Of a DNA stretch of 64,000 bases, positions 24,526-32,612 are shown piece by piece. The DNA is from Actinoplanes sp. KI2 (GTDB taxonomy: Bacteria; Actinomycetota; Actinomycetes; Mycobacteriales; Micromonosporaceae): positions 124,001 to 188,000 of the forward strand of contig NZ_JAOSZE010000007.1 of the NCBI RefSeq assembly GCF_025630775.1. The letters are read 5' to 3'. Under the pieces are notes generated by a model. It saw only the letters and a program-made list of their open reading frames with translations. It ran no database searches and was not told the DNA's origin. Made by a program: the position numbers and the translations under genes. Position 1 is the stretch's first letter. Every line of letters begins with the position of its first letter.

Positions 24526-27500
24526 CCGGTACGCAGGCCCGTGGCGATCTTCTCGGCGCGGTCCTGGAGCAGACGGTTGTGCTGCCGGCCGGCCAGGTCG
24601 ACGGCCTCCCGGAGGTAACCGGCCGCGCGGTCCCGCTCTCCCGTGGCGCCGAAGACAACAGCGATGCCCATCAACGCAGTCGTTTCCGCGTCGCCGTGGT
24701 GGACGGCCGGCTCGCGAGCCAGCGCCAGCGCCGCCCGATGACTGTCCATCGCGGCACACTGGTCTCCCATGGCGTGCTGGATGCTGCCCAGCACGTTGAG
24801 CGCGTCCGCCTCGGTACGCCGGAAGGAAACCTGCCGTGCCAGGTCGACCGCGCACCGGGCGTGTCGGAGTGCGGCGTGGTAACGGCCGGCCTCGCGCTCC
24901 ACGGCGGCGAGCGCCTCCAGAGTGCCCGCCTCGCCGGACCGGTCACCCGTTCGGCGGAACATTCCGAGCGCCTCGACCAGATGGTTCTCGGCGTCGTCGA
25001 GGCGGCCCTGCTCGGTCTGCACCACGCCGAGGTTCGCCAGGGCGAGCGCCGCCCCGCCCATCGAACCCGTCGCGCGGTGCAGGGCGAGCGCCTGGGCGTG
25101 GGCGTCGGCGGCCTGCGTCAGCCGGCCGGTCAGGCGGTAGATGGCGCCCAGGTTGCCGAGGCTGGTCGCCTGGCCGCCGCGGTGTCCGGTGCGTACGAAC
25201 AGCTCGAGCGACCGCTCGTAATACTCAGCGGCCTTGTCGAGGTCGCCCATCTCGAGGCTCAGATTGCCGAGCGTCCCGTTCGCTGCGGCTTCCCCGTCGG
25301 GCCAGTCCGCGGCACGGCACAGGGCGAGGCCGTCGCGGAAGTGACGGATCGTCGCCAGCGTGTCGCCCTGATACCGCATGGCGTTGGCGAGGCCGAGCCG
25401 CATCGCCGCCCGCGTCCGGGCCGGCGCCCGCGTCGCCGCACGGTTTCCCGCACGGGCCACGACAAGCAGCTCGCCGACATACCGGCCGGCCTGCAGCCAG
25501 CCGCGCAATGCGTCGGCGAGCAGCCAGGCGGGCTCCGGCCGGTCGGAGTCCGCGACCCGGTCGATGACCGCGACGATGTTGTCGAGCTCGCCCTCCAGCC
25601 AGTCGCGCGCCTGCGTGTCGCTGTCGAAGACCAGTGACCGGCGCGGTGACGCCGCGATCCCGGCGTCGGGCAACGGCAGGCGCAGCAACTGCGGATACAA
25701 CCGGCGGGTCGCGGCATCGACGCCGTGCAGGTACCAGTCGGTGAGCCGGCGAACCGCGGCGTCCTGGTCGTCGCCCTCGGACCCGGCCCGTTCCCGGGCG
25801 AACAGCCGCAGCAGGTCGTGCAGCCGGTAACGCTCGTCGGTCACCTGATCGATGAGGGAGCACCGGCTCAACTGCGCCAACCACTCGGCGGCCGAACCGG
25901 TGTCGCAGTCGGCGAGCACGGCCGCGCTGTGCGCGGTGACAGTTCGTCCGTAGTGCAGGCTCACCCGGCGCAAGGTCGTACGCAGCTCGGCGGAGAGCTC
26001 CCGGTACGACCCGGCGAAGGCGGCCCGGACGGCGGCCCGGTCATCGTCGTCGATGGCCAGCGTCGACAGCAGGTCTCCGCCGGTCAGCCTGGTGAGGTAG
26101 GTGCGCAGCGCGAGGCGCGGGTGTCCGCTCAACTGCGCGCCCACGATGCCCAGGGCGAGCGGCAACCGGCCGCACAGTTCGGTGATCAGGCGCGCCTGCT
26201 CGGGCTCGGCCGCCAGCCGCTCGGCGCCGACGAAGGCGGCCAGCATGGCCGTTGCCTCGGCCTGGGTGAGGTCACCGACCGGCAGATGGTGGGCCTGATC
26301 CAGGGCGATCAGGCCGTCGAGGCGGCGTCGGCCCAGGACGAGGGCCATGCAGCCCGGTGCCGCCGGTAGCACCGGACGGACCTGAGCGGCCGTGCGCGCG
26401 TTGTCGAGGATGACCAGGATCCGGCGCCCGGCCAGCAGCGACCGGTACACCGCCGCCGCTTCGCCCGGCTGTTGTGGGATCTGGCCGGGCGCCAGCCCGA
26501 GCGCGCGCAACAGAATCGGCAGCGCCCGGGTGTCGTCCTCGGGTCCGTATTCGCCCAGATCCAGGTAGAACCGGCCACCGGGGAACCGGTCGGCGACCCG
26601 GTGCGCCCAGTGGACCGCCAGCGCGGTCTTGCCCGCACCACCGAGGCCGCTGAGTGTCACCACCGGCGCTACCGAGCCCTGCGGCAGCCAGGTGGACAGC
26701 CGAGCGAGGTGGTCGTCCCGGCCGGTAAAGCCGGCTATGTCGCGCGGAAGGTTGCCGGACGTCGGCGGGGGCGGTGCCGAGCGGACCGGCGCGGGCGGGG
26801 CGAGCGACAGCGCCGGATCGCGGCGCAGGATCGCCTCGTGCCGCGCGTCCAGCTCCGGGCCGGGGTCGAGGCCGAGCTCATCGGCGAGATGGACCCGGGT
26901 ACGCCGGTAGACCTCCAGCGCCTCGGCGGTGCGCCCGGACCGGTAGAGAGCGAGCATGAGCTGCCCCGCCATCCGTTCCCGCGATGGCTGTCTCGCCAGC
27001 AGCTCGGCCAGCTCCGCCGCCGCTTCGGCATGCCGGCCGGCGGCCAGGTCGTCGTCGATGCGCTCCTCGATGGAGGTCAGCCGTAGCTCATCCAGACCCT
27101 GGACGAGCCGTAACGCTCCAGGGCCCGCACCCAGGCCGGCCAGCACCGGTCCGCGCCACAGCGCTTGCGCGTCGCGAAGCAGCCGCACCCGCGACGCCGG
27201 GTCGTCGGCTGCCCGGCCGGCCGCGAGCAGCCGCCGGAACCGGGCCGCGTCGACCTGTTCCGGATCGACCCGCAGCTCGTAGCCGGCCGGGCCGCTGGCC
27301 AGTTCGACGCCGTAGGGCCTGGCCCCGGCCAGGGCTTTGCGAAGCCGGGCGATGTGCGCGAACACCACACGCTTCGCCGATGGCGGAGGCTGCTCCCAGG
27401 TCAACTCGACGATCCGGTCGACGGGCACCCGCCGGCCGCTCTCCAGGAGCAACAGCGCCAGGACGAGCCGGCGTTTCGCCGGCCCCAGATCGGCGGGGCG

Positions 27501-27569
27501 ACCATCGACGATCACCTCGACCGGACCCAGAACCCGAAACTCGACGCCCCGTTCCTGCCCGTCCGGCAC
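24522..27569 (-). CDS. SARP-family regulator (BTAD, NB-ARC, TPR), likely activator of the RiPP cluster
   Basis: A 1015-aa AfsR-type regulator. Residues about 8-95 are the OmpR-like winged helix (FRVLGPVEVIVDG, KRRLVLALLLL). About 98-243 is the bacterial transcriptional activation domain. An NB-ARC ATPase follows, with P-loop SGLGGAGKTALAVHW and ILVILDNARTAAQVRPVLP. The C-terminal third (about 690-1010) is a TPR array (NLGAIYRLTGRLTQAADAHAQAL and repeats). Such proteins bind direct heptamer repeats and switch on antibiotic clusters when ATP is bound. GTG 27569 has GGAGG 8 bases upstream. It follows the MFS gene by 119 bp on the same strand, with its own possible -10 TAATGT in the gap. Confidence 0.9.
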   Translation of the reverse strand: MPDGQERGVEFRVLGPVEVIVDGRPADLGPAKRRLVLALLLLESGRRVPVDRIVELTWEQPPPSAKRVVFAHIARLRKALAGARPYGVELASGPAGYELRVDPEQVDAARFRRLLAAGRAADDPASRVRLLRDAQALWRGPVLAGLGAGPGALRLVQGLDELRLTSIEERIDDDLAAGRHAEAAAELAELLARQPSRERMAGQLMLALYRSGRTAEALEVYRRTRVHLADELGLDPGPELDARHEAILRRDPALSLAPPAPVRSAPPPPTSGNLPRDIAGFTGRDDHLARLSTWLPQGSVAPVVTLSGLGGAGKTALAVHWAHRVADRFPGGRFYLDLGEYGPEDDTRALPILLRALGLAPGQIPQQPGEAAAVYRSLLAGRRILVILDNARTAAQVRPVLPAAPGCMALVLGRRRLDGLIALDQAHHLPVGDLTQAEATAMLAAFVGAERLAAEPEQARLITELCGRLPLALGIVGAQLSGHPRLALRTYLTRLTGGDLLSTLAIDDDDRAAVRAAFAGSYRELSAELRTTLRRVSLHYGRTVTAHSAAVLADCDTGSAAEWLAQLSRCSLIDQVTDERYRLHDLLRLFARERAGSEGDDQDAAVRRLTDWYLHGVDAATRRLYPQLLRLPLPDAGIAASPRRSLVFDSDTQARDWLEGELDNIVAVIDRVADSDRPEPAWLLADALRGWLQAGRYVGELLVVARAGNRAATRAPARTRAAMRLGLANAMRYQGDTLATIRHFRDGLALCRAADWPDGEAAANGTLGNLSLEMGDLDKAAEYYERSLELFVRTGHRGGQATSLGNLGAIYRLTGRLTQAADAHAQALALHRATGSMGGAALALANLGVVQTEQGRLDDAENHLVEALGMFRRTGDRSGEAGTLEALAAVEREAGRYHAALRHARCAVDLARQVSFRRTEADALNVLGSIQHAMGDQCAAMDSHRAALALAREPAVHHGDAETTALMGIAVVFGATGERDRAAGYLREAVDLAGRQHNRLLQDRAEKIATGLRTG

Positions 27570-27617
27570 GCCGGCATCCTCCGTCCGTGCCCCGTACCCC
27601 GGGGGCGCGTCCGAACA

Positions 27618-27692
27618 TTAGTCGAGATCGATGGAGGGGACGGTGTCGTGTCGGATGATCGACGCGCAGCCTCTGCACGCCTCGACGGTCAC
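27618..27692 (-). CDS. Possible 24-aa ORF translationally coupled to the MFS gene
   Basis: A GTG overlaps the MFS stop codon (GTGA) and opens 24 codons ending at TAA 27618. Third positions are G or C in 21 of 24 codons, like real genes here. The peptide starts MTVEACRGCASI if GTG is read as Met and ends in SIDLD; it has a CxxC pair. It has no ribosome site of its own and would rely on reinitiation. It might be a second small peptide of the cluster or a regulatory leader in front of the SARP gene; chance is not excluded. Confidence 0.35.
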   Translation of the reverse strand: MTVEACRGCASIIRHDTVPSIDLD

Positions 27693-28951
27693 GGCGGCTG
27701 GGCCGCGCGGAAGTCACGCCGCCCGAGCCCGCACAGGCCTACGACGGTCCCCACGGTGAAGACGGCAGCGGCCGCGATCAGACTCCAGCGGGGATCACGC
27801 AGGTCGGCCAGCCAACCGGCGGCCTGTGCACCGGTCAGAAACGCGATCCCGGACAGCGACGTCAGCGTGGCCGAGACCCGTCCCTGAACCGCGTTCGGCA
27901 CCGCCGTCTGACGCAGCGTCGCGAACGCGATGGTGAACGGACTGTTCGCGAGGGCGACCACCGTCACGGCGCACAATGCCACCGCCAACCCGGTCGACAT
28001 CGCCAGGACCCAGCCGCCGACTGCCATCACGACGGCGGCGACGGAGAGCGTCGCCGCGGTGCGGAGCCGGGCCGCGAGCGCGATGAACATGCTTGCGGTG
28101 AGGATCTGCGCCAGGCCGTTCGCCAGGCTGAGCCAGGCGACCTCGCTGGGCGGCCGGTGCAGGTTCACCGGCAGGAACCCGATCATGACGGTGTTGTTGG
28201 CTCCGGCCTGGACAGCCAGACACAGGTACGTGACGCTCGCGATGACCAGAGCGCGGCTGGCGCGCAACGCCCGCATGCCCGTACGGATCTCCGCCAGCAT
28301 CGGGGTACGCTCGCCGGCCCGCGACCCGGCTTCGGGCCGGTACGCGGGCAGGGTACGCAGCAACAGCGCGGATGCCAGGTAGGAAACTGCATCGATCAGC
28401 ATCGCGGGCGCGAATCCCACCGTGCTGAACAGCGCCGCGCCGGCCAGCGGCCCGATGACGTAGCTGACCTGCTCGGTGGTGGTCATCAGGCTGTTGGCGC
28501 GGGCAAGGTGGGCCGGCGTGACGGCGAGCGGGATGGCGGCGCTGCGGGCCGCGGAGAACGCGACGCTGAACCCGGCCGACAACGTCACCGCGCCGAGCAC
28601 GACCGGCAGGCTCCCGGCGGCCATCCCGAACGCCGTCAGCAGGCTCAGAGCCGCCCGCGCCAGGTCCGCGGAGACCATGATCGGCCGCCGGCTGAACCGG
28701 TCCGCGATGGTGCCGAGAAACGGACCCAGGGCGATGACCGGCACCTGGCCGGCCAGCATGACGATCGCCACCGCCCGGGTCGAGTTCCCGGACGCCGTGT
28801 ACGCCCACAACGCCACGGTGATGACACGAAGCGCGTCCCCGACAACGGAGATGCTGTGTGCTGCCCACAGCCGCGCGAATGGCCGCGAGTCTCGTAACAG
28901 CGACGTTGCCGGGCGCGGCGGGCTTTCCGGCTCGACGGTGTCGCGGCTCAC
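27689..28951 (-). CDS. MFS transporter, probable exporter of the RiPP product
   Basis: A 420-aa major facilitator with about 12 membrane segments. Landmarks are an N-terminal LWAAHSISVVGDALR, the loop 2-3 motif GTIADRFSRRPIM (variant of GxxxDRxGRR) and a long central loop before the second half. It resembles the drug/metabolite efflux branch (MFS_3-like). The GTG at 28951 overlaps the stop of the LanD-like gene by 4 bp (GTGA), and AGGACAGC precedes it, so it is the same operon as the peptide-modifying genes. The natural reading is export and self-protection for the modified peptide. Confidence 0.88.
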   Translation of the reverse strand: MSRDTVEPESPPRPATSLLRDSRPFARLWAAHSISVVGDALRVITVALWAYTASGNSTRAVAIVMLAGQVPVIALGPFLGTIADRFSRRPIMVSADLARAALSLLTAFGMAAGSLPVVLGAVTLSAGFSVAFSAARSAAIPLAVTPAHLARANSLMTTTEQVSYVIGPLAGAALFSTVGFAPAMLIDAVSYLASALLLRTLPAYRPEAGSRAGERTPMLAEIRTGMRALRASRALVIASVTYLCLAVQAGANNTVMIGFLPVNLHRPPSEVAWLSLANGLAQILTASMFIALAARLRTAATLSVAAVVMAVGGWVLAMSTGLAVALCAVTVVALANSPFTIAFATLRQTAVPNAVQGRVSATLTSLSGIAFLTGAQAAGWLADLRDPRWSLIAAAAVFTVGTVVGLCGLGRRDFRAAQPP

Positions 28952-29658
28952 GCTGTCCTGGCTTCGCCACCCGTGGAGACCAGGGGGAGGCCATTGCGGC
29001 CCGACGGCGGGGCCGGAGGCGTCGACGTGGCCTCCGCCCAGTAGTCCTCCTTGTACCGCCGCATCAGCACGTGCCAGCTGTGCGACATCACCTGGTCGAC
29101 CGTGGGTCCGGGGCCGGTCTCCGTGAAGTCGCCGGTGCCGACCTCGGGGATCTGCTCGCCGGGGATGACGTAGTGCCCGTCGTCGCGCAGTTGCCGGACA
29201 TTGCGCTGTACCGCGCCGCTGTTCCACATCGCGGAGTTCATGCCGGGCGCGAACAGGACCGGTGTGGGACTGGCCAGAATGGCCGTGGACAGCAGGTCGT
29301 CGGCGATCCCCGCCGCCGCCTTGCCCAGCGTGTTCGCGCTCGCCGGAAGCACCAGGAACAGGTCGGCCGAACGGGTCAGGCGCAGATGCGGACACGGCAT
29401 GTCGTTCGTGCCCCACAGGTCGGTGTAGACGGGGCCGTCGGTGTACAACTCCAGCGTCGCGGGCGGTACCATCGCCGTTGCCGTGCGGGTCATGATGACC
29501 CGGATTCGTTGCGCAAACTGTCGCCGCAACAGCAGCAGGTACTGCGACAGGTAAGTGACGTGGATGGAGCCGCTCGCTCCGATCAGGAGATCCTTGCAGG
29601 GCAGGTCGGCCATGATGGCAGCTTTCTCTGGTAGGGCGTCGACGACGGGAGGGGCCAT
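28948..29658 (-). CDS. LanD/EpiD-type flavoprotein (peptidyl-cysteine decarboxylase)
   Basis: A 236-aa HFCD-family flavoprotein. GASGSIHVTYLS is the FMN-binding start. His91 (PCPHLRLTRSAD) fits the catalytic His, PASANT (105-110) is the FMN motif, and PGMNSAMW (138-145) is the substrate-clamp PxMNxxMW motif. In lantibiotic clusters this family oxidatively decarboxylates a C-terminal cysteine to an aminoenethiol. The adjacent precursor ends in Cys, which fits. A coenzyme A biosynthesis role is unlikely because the CoaB half and CoA neighbours are missing. ATG 29658 has GGGAGGGG 8 bases upstream; ATG 29613 is an alternative start nearer the fold. It is 22 bp after the precursor stop. Confidence 0.88.
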   Translation of the reverse strand: MAPPVVDALPEKAAIMADLPCKDLLIGASGSIHVTYLSQYLLLLRRQFAQRIRVIMTRTATAMVPPATLELYTDGPVYTDLWGTNDMPCPHLRLTRSADLFLVLPASANTLGKAAAGIADDLLSTAILASPTPVLFAPGMNSAMWNSGAVQRNVRQLRDDGHYVIPGEQIPEVGTGDFTETGPGPTVDQVMSHSWHVLMRRYKEDYWAEATSTPPAPPSGRNGLPLVSTGGEARTA

Positions 29659-29680
29659 CGGCGTGGCCCCTCCCGCCTCA

Positions 29681-29755
29681 TCAGCAGATGCCGCAGTTTC
29701 CGTTCGTCGGCTCGGTCAGGGCCCCAACCGCCTTCGCCTTCGCAATCCACGTCAT
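29681..29755 (-). CDS. RiPP precursor peptide, 24 residues, C-terminal Cys
   Basis: ATG 29755 starts a 24-codon gene between the radical SAM and flavoprotein genes. The leader part begins MTWIAKAKAVGALTEP and the presumed core reads TNGNCGIC. Cys21 and Cys24 are the only cysteines, and Cys24 is the last residue. A strong AAGGGGGG site lies 8 bases upstream, two TGA stops stand in tandem, and third positions are G/C in 21 of 24 codons. I infer that the SPASM enzyme links a cysteine sulfur to a neighbouring residue and that the LanD-like enzyme decarboxylates Cys24. I do not recognise the peptide family. It is too short for most gene callers. Confidence 0.82.
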   Translation of the reverse strand: MTWIAKAKAVGALTEPTNGNCGIC

Positions 29756-29790
29756 GTCGCACACCCCCCTTCGGTAGACAGGCACCGGAC

Positions 29791-29826
29791 GGCGGGTCGT
29801 GTGGTGCCCGGCCAGGTCGACCCGCC
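29791..29826 (-). promoter_or_regulatory. Stem-loop between maturase and precursor genes
   Basis: Perfect 9-bp arms (GGCGGGTCG/CGACCCGCC) with an 18-nt loop in the 96-bp gap after the radical SAM stop. It has no U-run. It could be a partial terminator or a processing site that sets different amounts of enzyme and precursor mRNA. Confidence 0.6.
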
Positions 29827-29851
29827 ATGTCGCGGAATCAACGCATCTCCG

Positions 29852-31234
29852 TCAATCGCGCGGACAGTCAACGGCCGCCGCGACCGGCGGCGCCGCGAAG
29901 AGGCTCTCGACGCGGATCAGGGTCAGCGTCTCCTTGATGTTGTGCTTGGTCGGCGGGCAGGCGCATTCCACCTCGTCCATCCACTCCTTGGGGCAGACCG
30001 CGCCGTGGCACGAGGGACTGAAGTAGCAGCTACCGCACTTCTTGCCTTCGTCCATGCCGTCGGTCTCGAGCCAGAGCGCCATCTTTCGCCAGTCCAGCGT
30101 CATCTCGCCGTCGTGATGCAGCTGACCCACGATGTTGCGGTCGTGGTAGTCCAGCTCGACGGTGCACTTGTACACCTTGCCGTCGGAGCCGATGACGAAC
30201 GACCGGGGATTAGCGGCGTAGCAGACGTACCCGTCCGGCTGCATGCTGGCCAGTTCGCTGGCGTCGCGGAACCCGGCACCCACACTCAGCCGTCGGGCCT
30301 CCAACAACGCCTGGTTGGCGCTACGCCCCTCGCAGACATTGAGCTGCGAATCGTTGGGGCCACCCCATTTGCCGATCGGTCGCATCAGCGTGGCGAACCG
30401 CGGGTCGCCCCCGAACTCGGCCTTGAGCATCTCCAGGAAATCGGGCAGGCGCGGCAGGCCATCGGGATCGAAGTTGTGCCGCAAGGCGATATTGAACTCG
30501 ATGTCGGTCGACCGGAGGTACCGCAGATTCTCCCAGATCCGCGCGAACGTCTTCTCGCCGTTCGCACCGATACGACGCTTGTCGTGCTCGTGGGCTACGC
30601 CGTCCAGCGTGATCTGGAAATGTCGCACCCCCGCGGCGATGATCCGTTCGGCGTAGTCCGGCGTCAGCAGGTAGGCGTTCGTGGTGGCCTGCGCGGCGTA
30701 CGCGATGCCGCGGTCGGCGCAGAAACGCTGGAAGTGTTCGCTCAGGCCGGCCACGACCTCGCGGGCGAGCAGCGGCTCACCGCCGAACCACGACAGCGTG
30801 AAGCTCTCCAGGTTGCGCTGAGCGGCGACGTACCGCTTGAGCCCCTCCTGGATCTCCGCGGACATCTCTCCCCGCAGGAACGACTCATAGCAGTAGACGC
30901 AGCGGAAATTGCATTGTTCGGTGGGCATGACGATGAGGCTGAGCCTGCGGTCGTCGTATCGGCGCACATAGCGGTCGTGCACCGCTGACGCTTCATCGGT
31001 GCCCGCGGGGACCAGGAAGCCGCCCTCGGCCAGGTCCTGCATGATCCCGGTCAGCGGCCCCTCGGTGACCGCCTTGGGGAGCAGCGCCTTTCGCGCGCTC
31101 TCCGCGTCCTCCGCCGGCACCTCGCCCAACGCGCCGGTACGCGAACAGTACAACAGCAGCGTGCCGTCGTCCTGGTGAGAAAGGCTGATGTAGCGGGAGG
31201 GAACGTATCGCTGTGCCTGAATGGGTCCCCCCAT
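29852..31234 (-). CDS. Radical SAM/SPASM peptide maturase
   Basis: A 460-aa enzyme. Residues about 1-95 form an N-terminal domain (YISLSHQDDGTLLLYCSRTGAL) of the kind that often precedes peptide-binding maturases. The radical SAM core starts at MPTEQCNFRCVYCYE, with the CxxxCxxC iron-sulfur ligands Cys108, Cys112 and Cys115. A C-terminal SPASM domain carries many cysteines: VCYAAN, VYKCTVE, KKCGSCYFSPSCHGAVC and VECACPP, enough for two auxiliary clusters. Such enzymes form thioether, C-C or C-O bonds in short peptides. ATG 31234 has GGGAGG 4 bases before it; ATG 31246 is an alternative. It heads the operon with the precursor next. Confidence 0.9.
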   Translation of the reverse strand: MGGPIQAQRYVPSRYISLSHQDDGTLLLYCSRTGALGEVPAEDAESARKALLPKAVTEGPLTGIMQDLAEGGFLVPAGTDEASAVHDRYVRRYDDRRLSLIVMPTEQCNFRCVYCYESFLRGEMSAEIQEGLKRYVAAQRNLESFTLSWFGGEPLLAREVVAGLSEHFQRFCADRGIAYAAQATTNAYLLTPDYAERIIAAGVRHFQITLDGVAHEHDKRRIGANGEKTFARIWENLRYLRSTDIEFNIALRHNFDPDGLPRLPDFLEMLKAEFGGDPRFATLMRPIGKWGGPNDSQLNVCEGRSANQALLEARRLSVGAGFRDASELASMQPDGYVCYAANPRSFVIGSDGKVYKCTVELDYHDRNIVGQLHHDGEMTLDWRKMALWLETDGMDEGKKCGSCYFSPSCHGAVCPKEWMDEVECACPPTKHNIKETLTLIRVESLFAAPPVAAAVDCPRD

Positions 31235-31379
31235 GAGTCCTCCCATTGGTCGACATTCCTGTCTGGCGCCCGGCCGGTATCCGACGAGGTCTGCCGACGA
31301 GTCTGCCGGTGGGTGTATGCGCGGCGATTGCGTCCTGGTTGCGCGCCTCCCACGCCCGCCGGACGACGACCGACATCAG

Positions 31380-31399
31380 GTCAATGACATTGACGTCAA
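31380..31399. promoter_or_regulatory. Composite inverted repeat between maturase and AraC genes
   Basis: GTCAATGACATTGAC (31380-31394; 7-bp arms, 1-nt centre) overlaps TTGACGTCAA (31390-31399), a perfect 10-bp palindrome. On the minus strand TTGACG and TTGACC are both possible -35 boxes for the RiPP operon. It is the main structured element in the 296-bp divergent gap 31235-31530; the rest of that gap shows no gene. Confidence 0.55.
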
Positions 31400-31530
31400 C
31401 CAATCTGAGAGCGCGGATTCCTGCTCCACCACCGCCGCCGCACTACACCGAGGACATGCCCGCGCCCTGCCCGATGCCAAATACGTCCGAGGCAGGTCGT
31501 CCGCGTCGGTCCGGCACATAACCTGTAGGG

Positions 31531-32541
31531 GTGTCTCTGGTCCGTTCCGCCGGGTTGCAGAAGTTCCGGCAGGTCGTCGAGTCGCTCGGCGGCGACGCCG
31601 TCGGCTGCGCACGGCGGGTGGGCCTGCCGGTGGAGGCGTTGGACACCGACGAGTTGCTGGTGGAGGACTCGAAGCTGGCAGCGGTGCTCGAGGTGGCGGC
31701 CGCCGACCTCGGCTGTCCCGATCTCGGGCTGCGGGTGGGCCAGGCGCAGGAGCTTGGCCTGCTGGGACCGTTGGCGATCGCGATCCAGCATTCGCCGTCG
31801 GTGGCCGATGCCCTGGAATGCACCTCGCGCTACATGTTCGTGCACGCCCGCGACCAGAGCGTCTCGGTGATCGAGGACCCGGAAGGGGACCGCGGTGTGG
31901 TCGCCCTCCGCTACACGTTTCCGGGGGTACGGCCGCTGCCACAGGCGACCGACATGACGGTGTTGTTCCTGCACCGTACGGTGATGTTTCTCGCCGGCGG
32001 CCGGTACGGGCTGAAGTCGGTCGACCTGCCGCACGATCCGGTCGCGCCCCGGCAGCGGTACGAGGAGGCGTTCGGCGCGCGCGTGCGTTTCGGCCGTGCC
32101 ACTGCGGTGCTGCGGCTGCCGTCCAGCCTGCTGTCGCGCCCGCTGGACGGCGTCGATGCGACCGTACGCGGGCTGGCCCTGGCCTTCCTGTCGCGGCAGT
32201 CCCCGGGCGCGGGTAAGGCCATGACGTCGCGGGTGCGCGCGGTCCTCGAGCAGTCGCTGGGTACCGGGTCCACCGAGCTCGGCGACGTCGCCCGGGTGCT
32301 GACGGTGCATCCGCGGACGCTGCAGCGGCAGCTCGCCGTGGAGGGAACCTCGTTCGGCGCCGTTCTCGACTCGGTGCGCCGGGCGCGGGCGCGCTCGTAC
32401 CTCACCACGACAACCATGCCGTTCGTTCAGGTCAGCAACCTGGTGGGTTTCGCCGAGCAGGCGGTGCTGACCCGATGCGCGCGGCGGTGGTGGGGGCGTA
32501 CCCCCTCCCAGTTGCGGCGCGAGGCCCGCAACCGCGACTGA
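31531..32541 (+). CDS. AraC-family regulator (OruR/VirS type)
   Basis: A 336-aa AraC regulator. Residues about 20-200 match the N-terminal domain found in OruR/ToxT-like activators (VVESLGGDAVGCARRVGLP, LGLRVGQAQELGLLGPLAIAI). The C-terminal double helix-turn-helix (about 245-330) includes ARVLTVHPRTLQRQLAVEG and VSNLVGFAEQAVLTRCARRWWG. Such proteins activate adjacent catabolic operons on binding a substrate. The GTG start at 31531 has CATAAC 8 bases upstream and no Shine-Dalgarno site, so it is probably leaderless. Only 71 bp separate it from the acyl-CoA dehydrogenase operon, and that gap contains a tandem repeat of operator type. Confidence 0.88.
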   Translation: MSLVRSAGLQKFRQVVESLGGDAVGCARRVGLPVEALDTDELLVEDSKLAAVLEVAAADLGCPDLGLRVGQAQELGLLGPLAIAIQHSPSVADALECTSRYMFVHARDQSVSVIEDPEGDRGVVALRYTFPGVRPLPQATDMTVLFLHRTVMFLAGGRYGLKSVDLPHDPVAPRQRYEEAFGARVRFGRATAVLRLPSSLLSRPLDGVDATVRGLALAFLSRQSPGAGKAMTSRVRAVLEQSLGTGSTELGDVARVLTVHPRTLQRQLAVEGTSFGAVLDSVRRARARSYLTTTTMPFVQVSNLVGFAEQAVLTRCARRWWGRTPSQLRREARNRD

Positions 32542-32543
32542 CG

Positions 32544-32582
32544 TGTCGCGTACGATCAAGTCATTGTCGCGTACGATCAAGT
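32544..32582 (+). promoter_or_regulatory. Tandem direct repeat, likely AraC-type activator site
   Basis: TGTCGCGTACGATCAAGT occurs twice, exactly, at 32544-32561 and 32565-32582, a 21-bp period that puts both copies on one face of the helix. The second copy ends next to the -35 position of the following promoter, the arrangement of class II AraC activators. Confidence 0.85.
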
Positions 32583-32606
32583 TTTTCCGGGGTGGCTGCA
32601 TAGGCT
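32578..32606 (+). promoter_or_regulatory. Promoter of the acyl-CoA dehydrogenase operon, leaderless
   Basis: The -10 TAGGCT (32601-32606) ends 6 bases before ATG 32613. The -35 position (32578-32583) is CAAGTT, a poor match, which fits dependence on an activator bound at the tandem repeat. Confidence 0.6.
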
Positions 32607-32612
32607 CGAGGC

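Noticed and set aside
28948..29658. Phosphopantothenoylcysteine decarboxylase of CoA synthesis
   Set aside because: Same superfamily, but no CoaB domain, no CoA neighbours, and a Cys-terminated peptide gene is 22 bp upstream.
31235..31530. SARP heptamer repeats (TCGAGnn at 11 or 22 bp) in front of the maturase
   Set aside because: I looked on both strands and found no regularly spaced set; only the palindromes reported above are clear.
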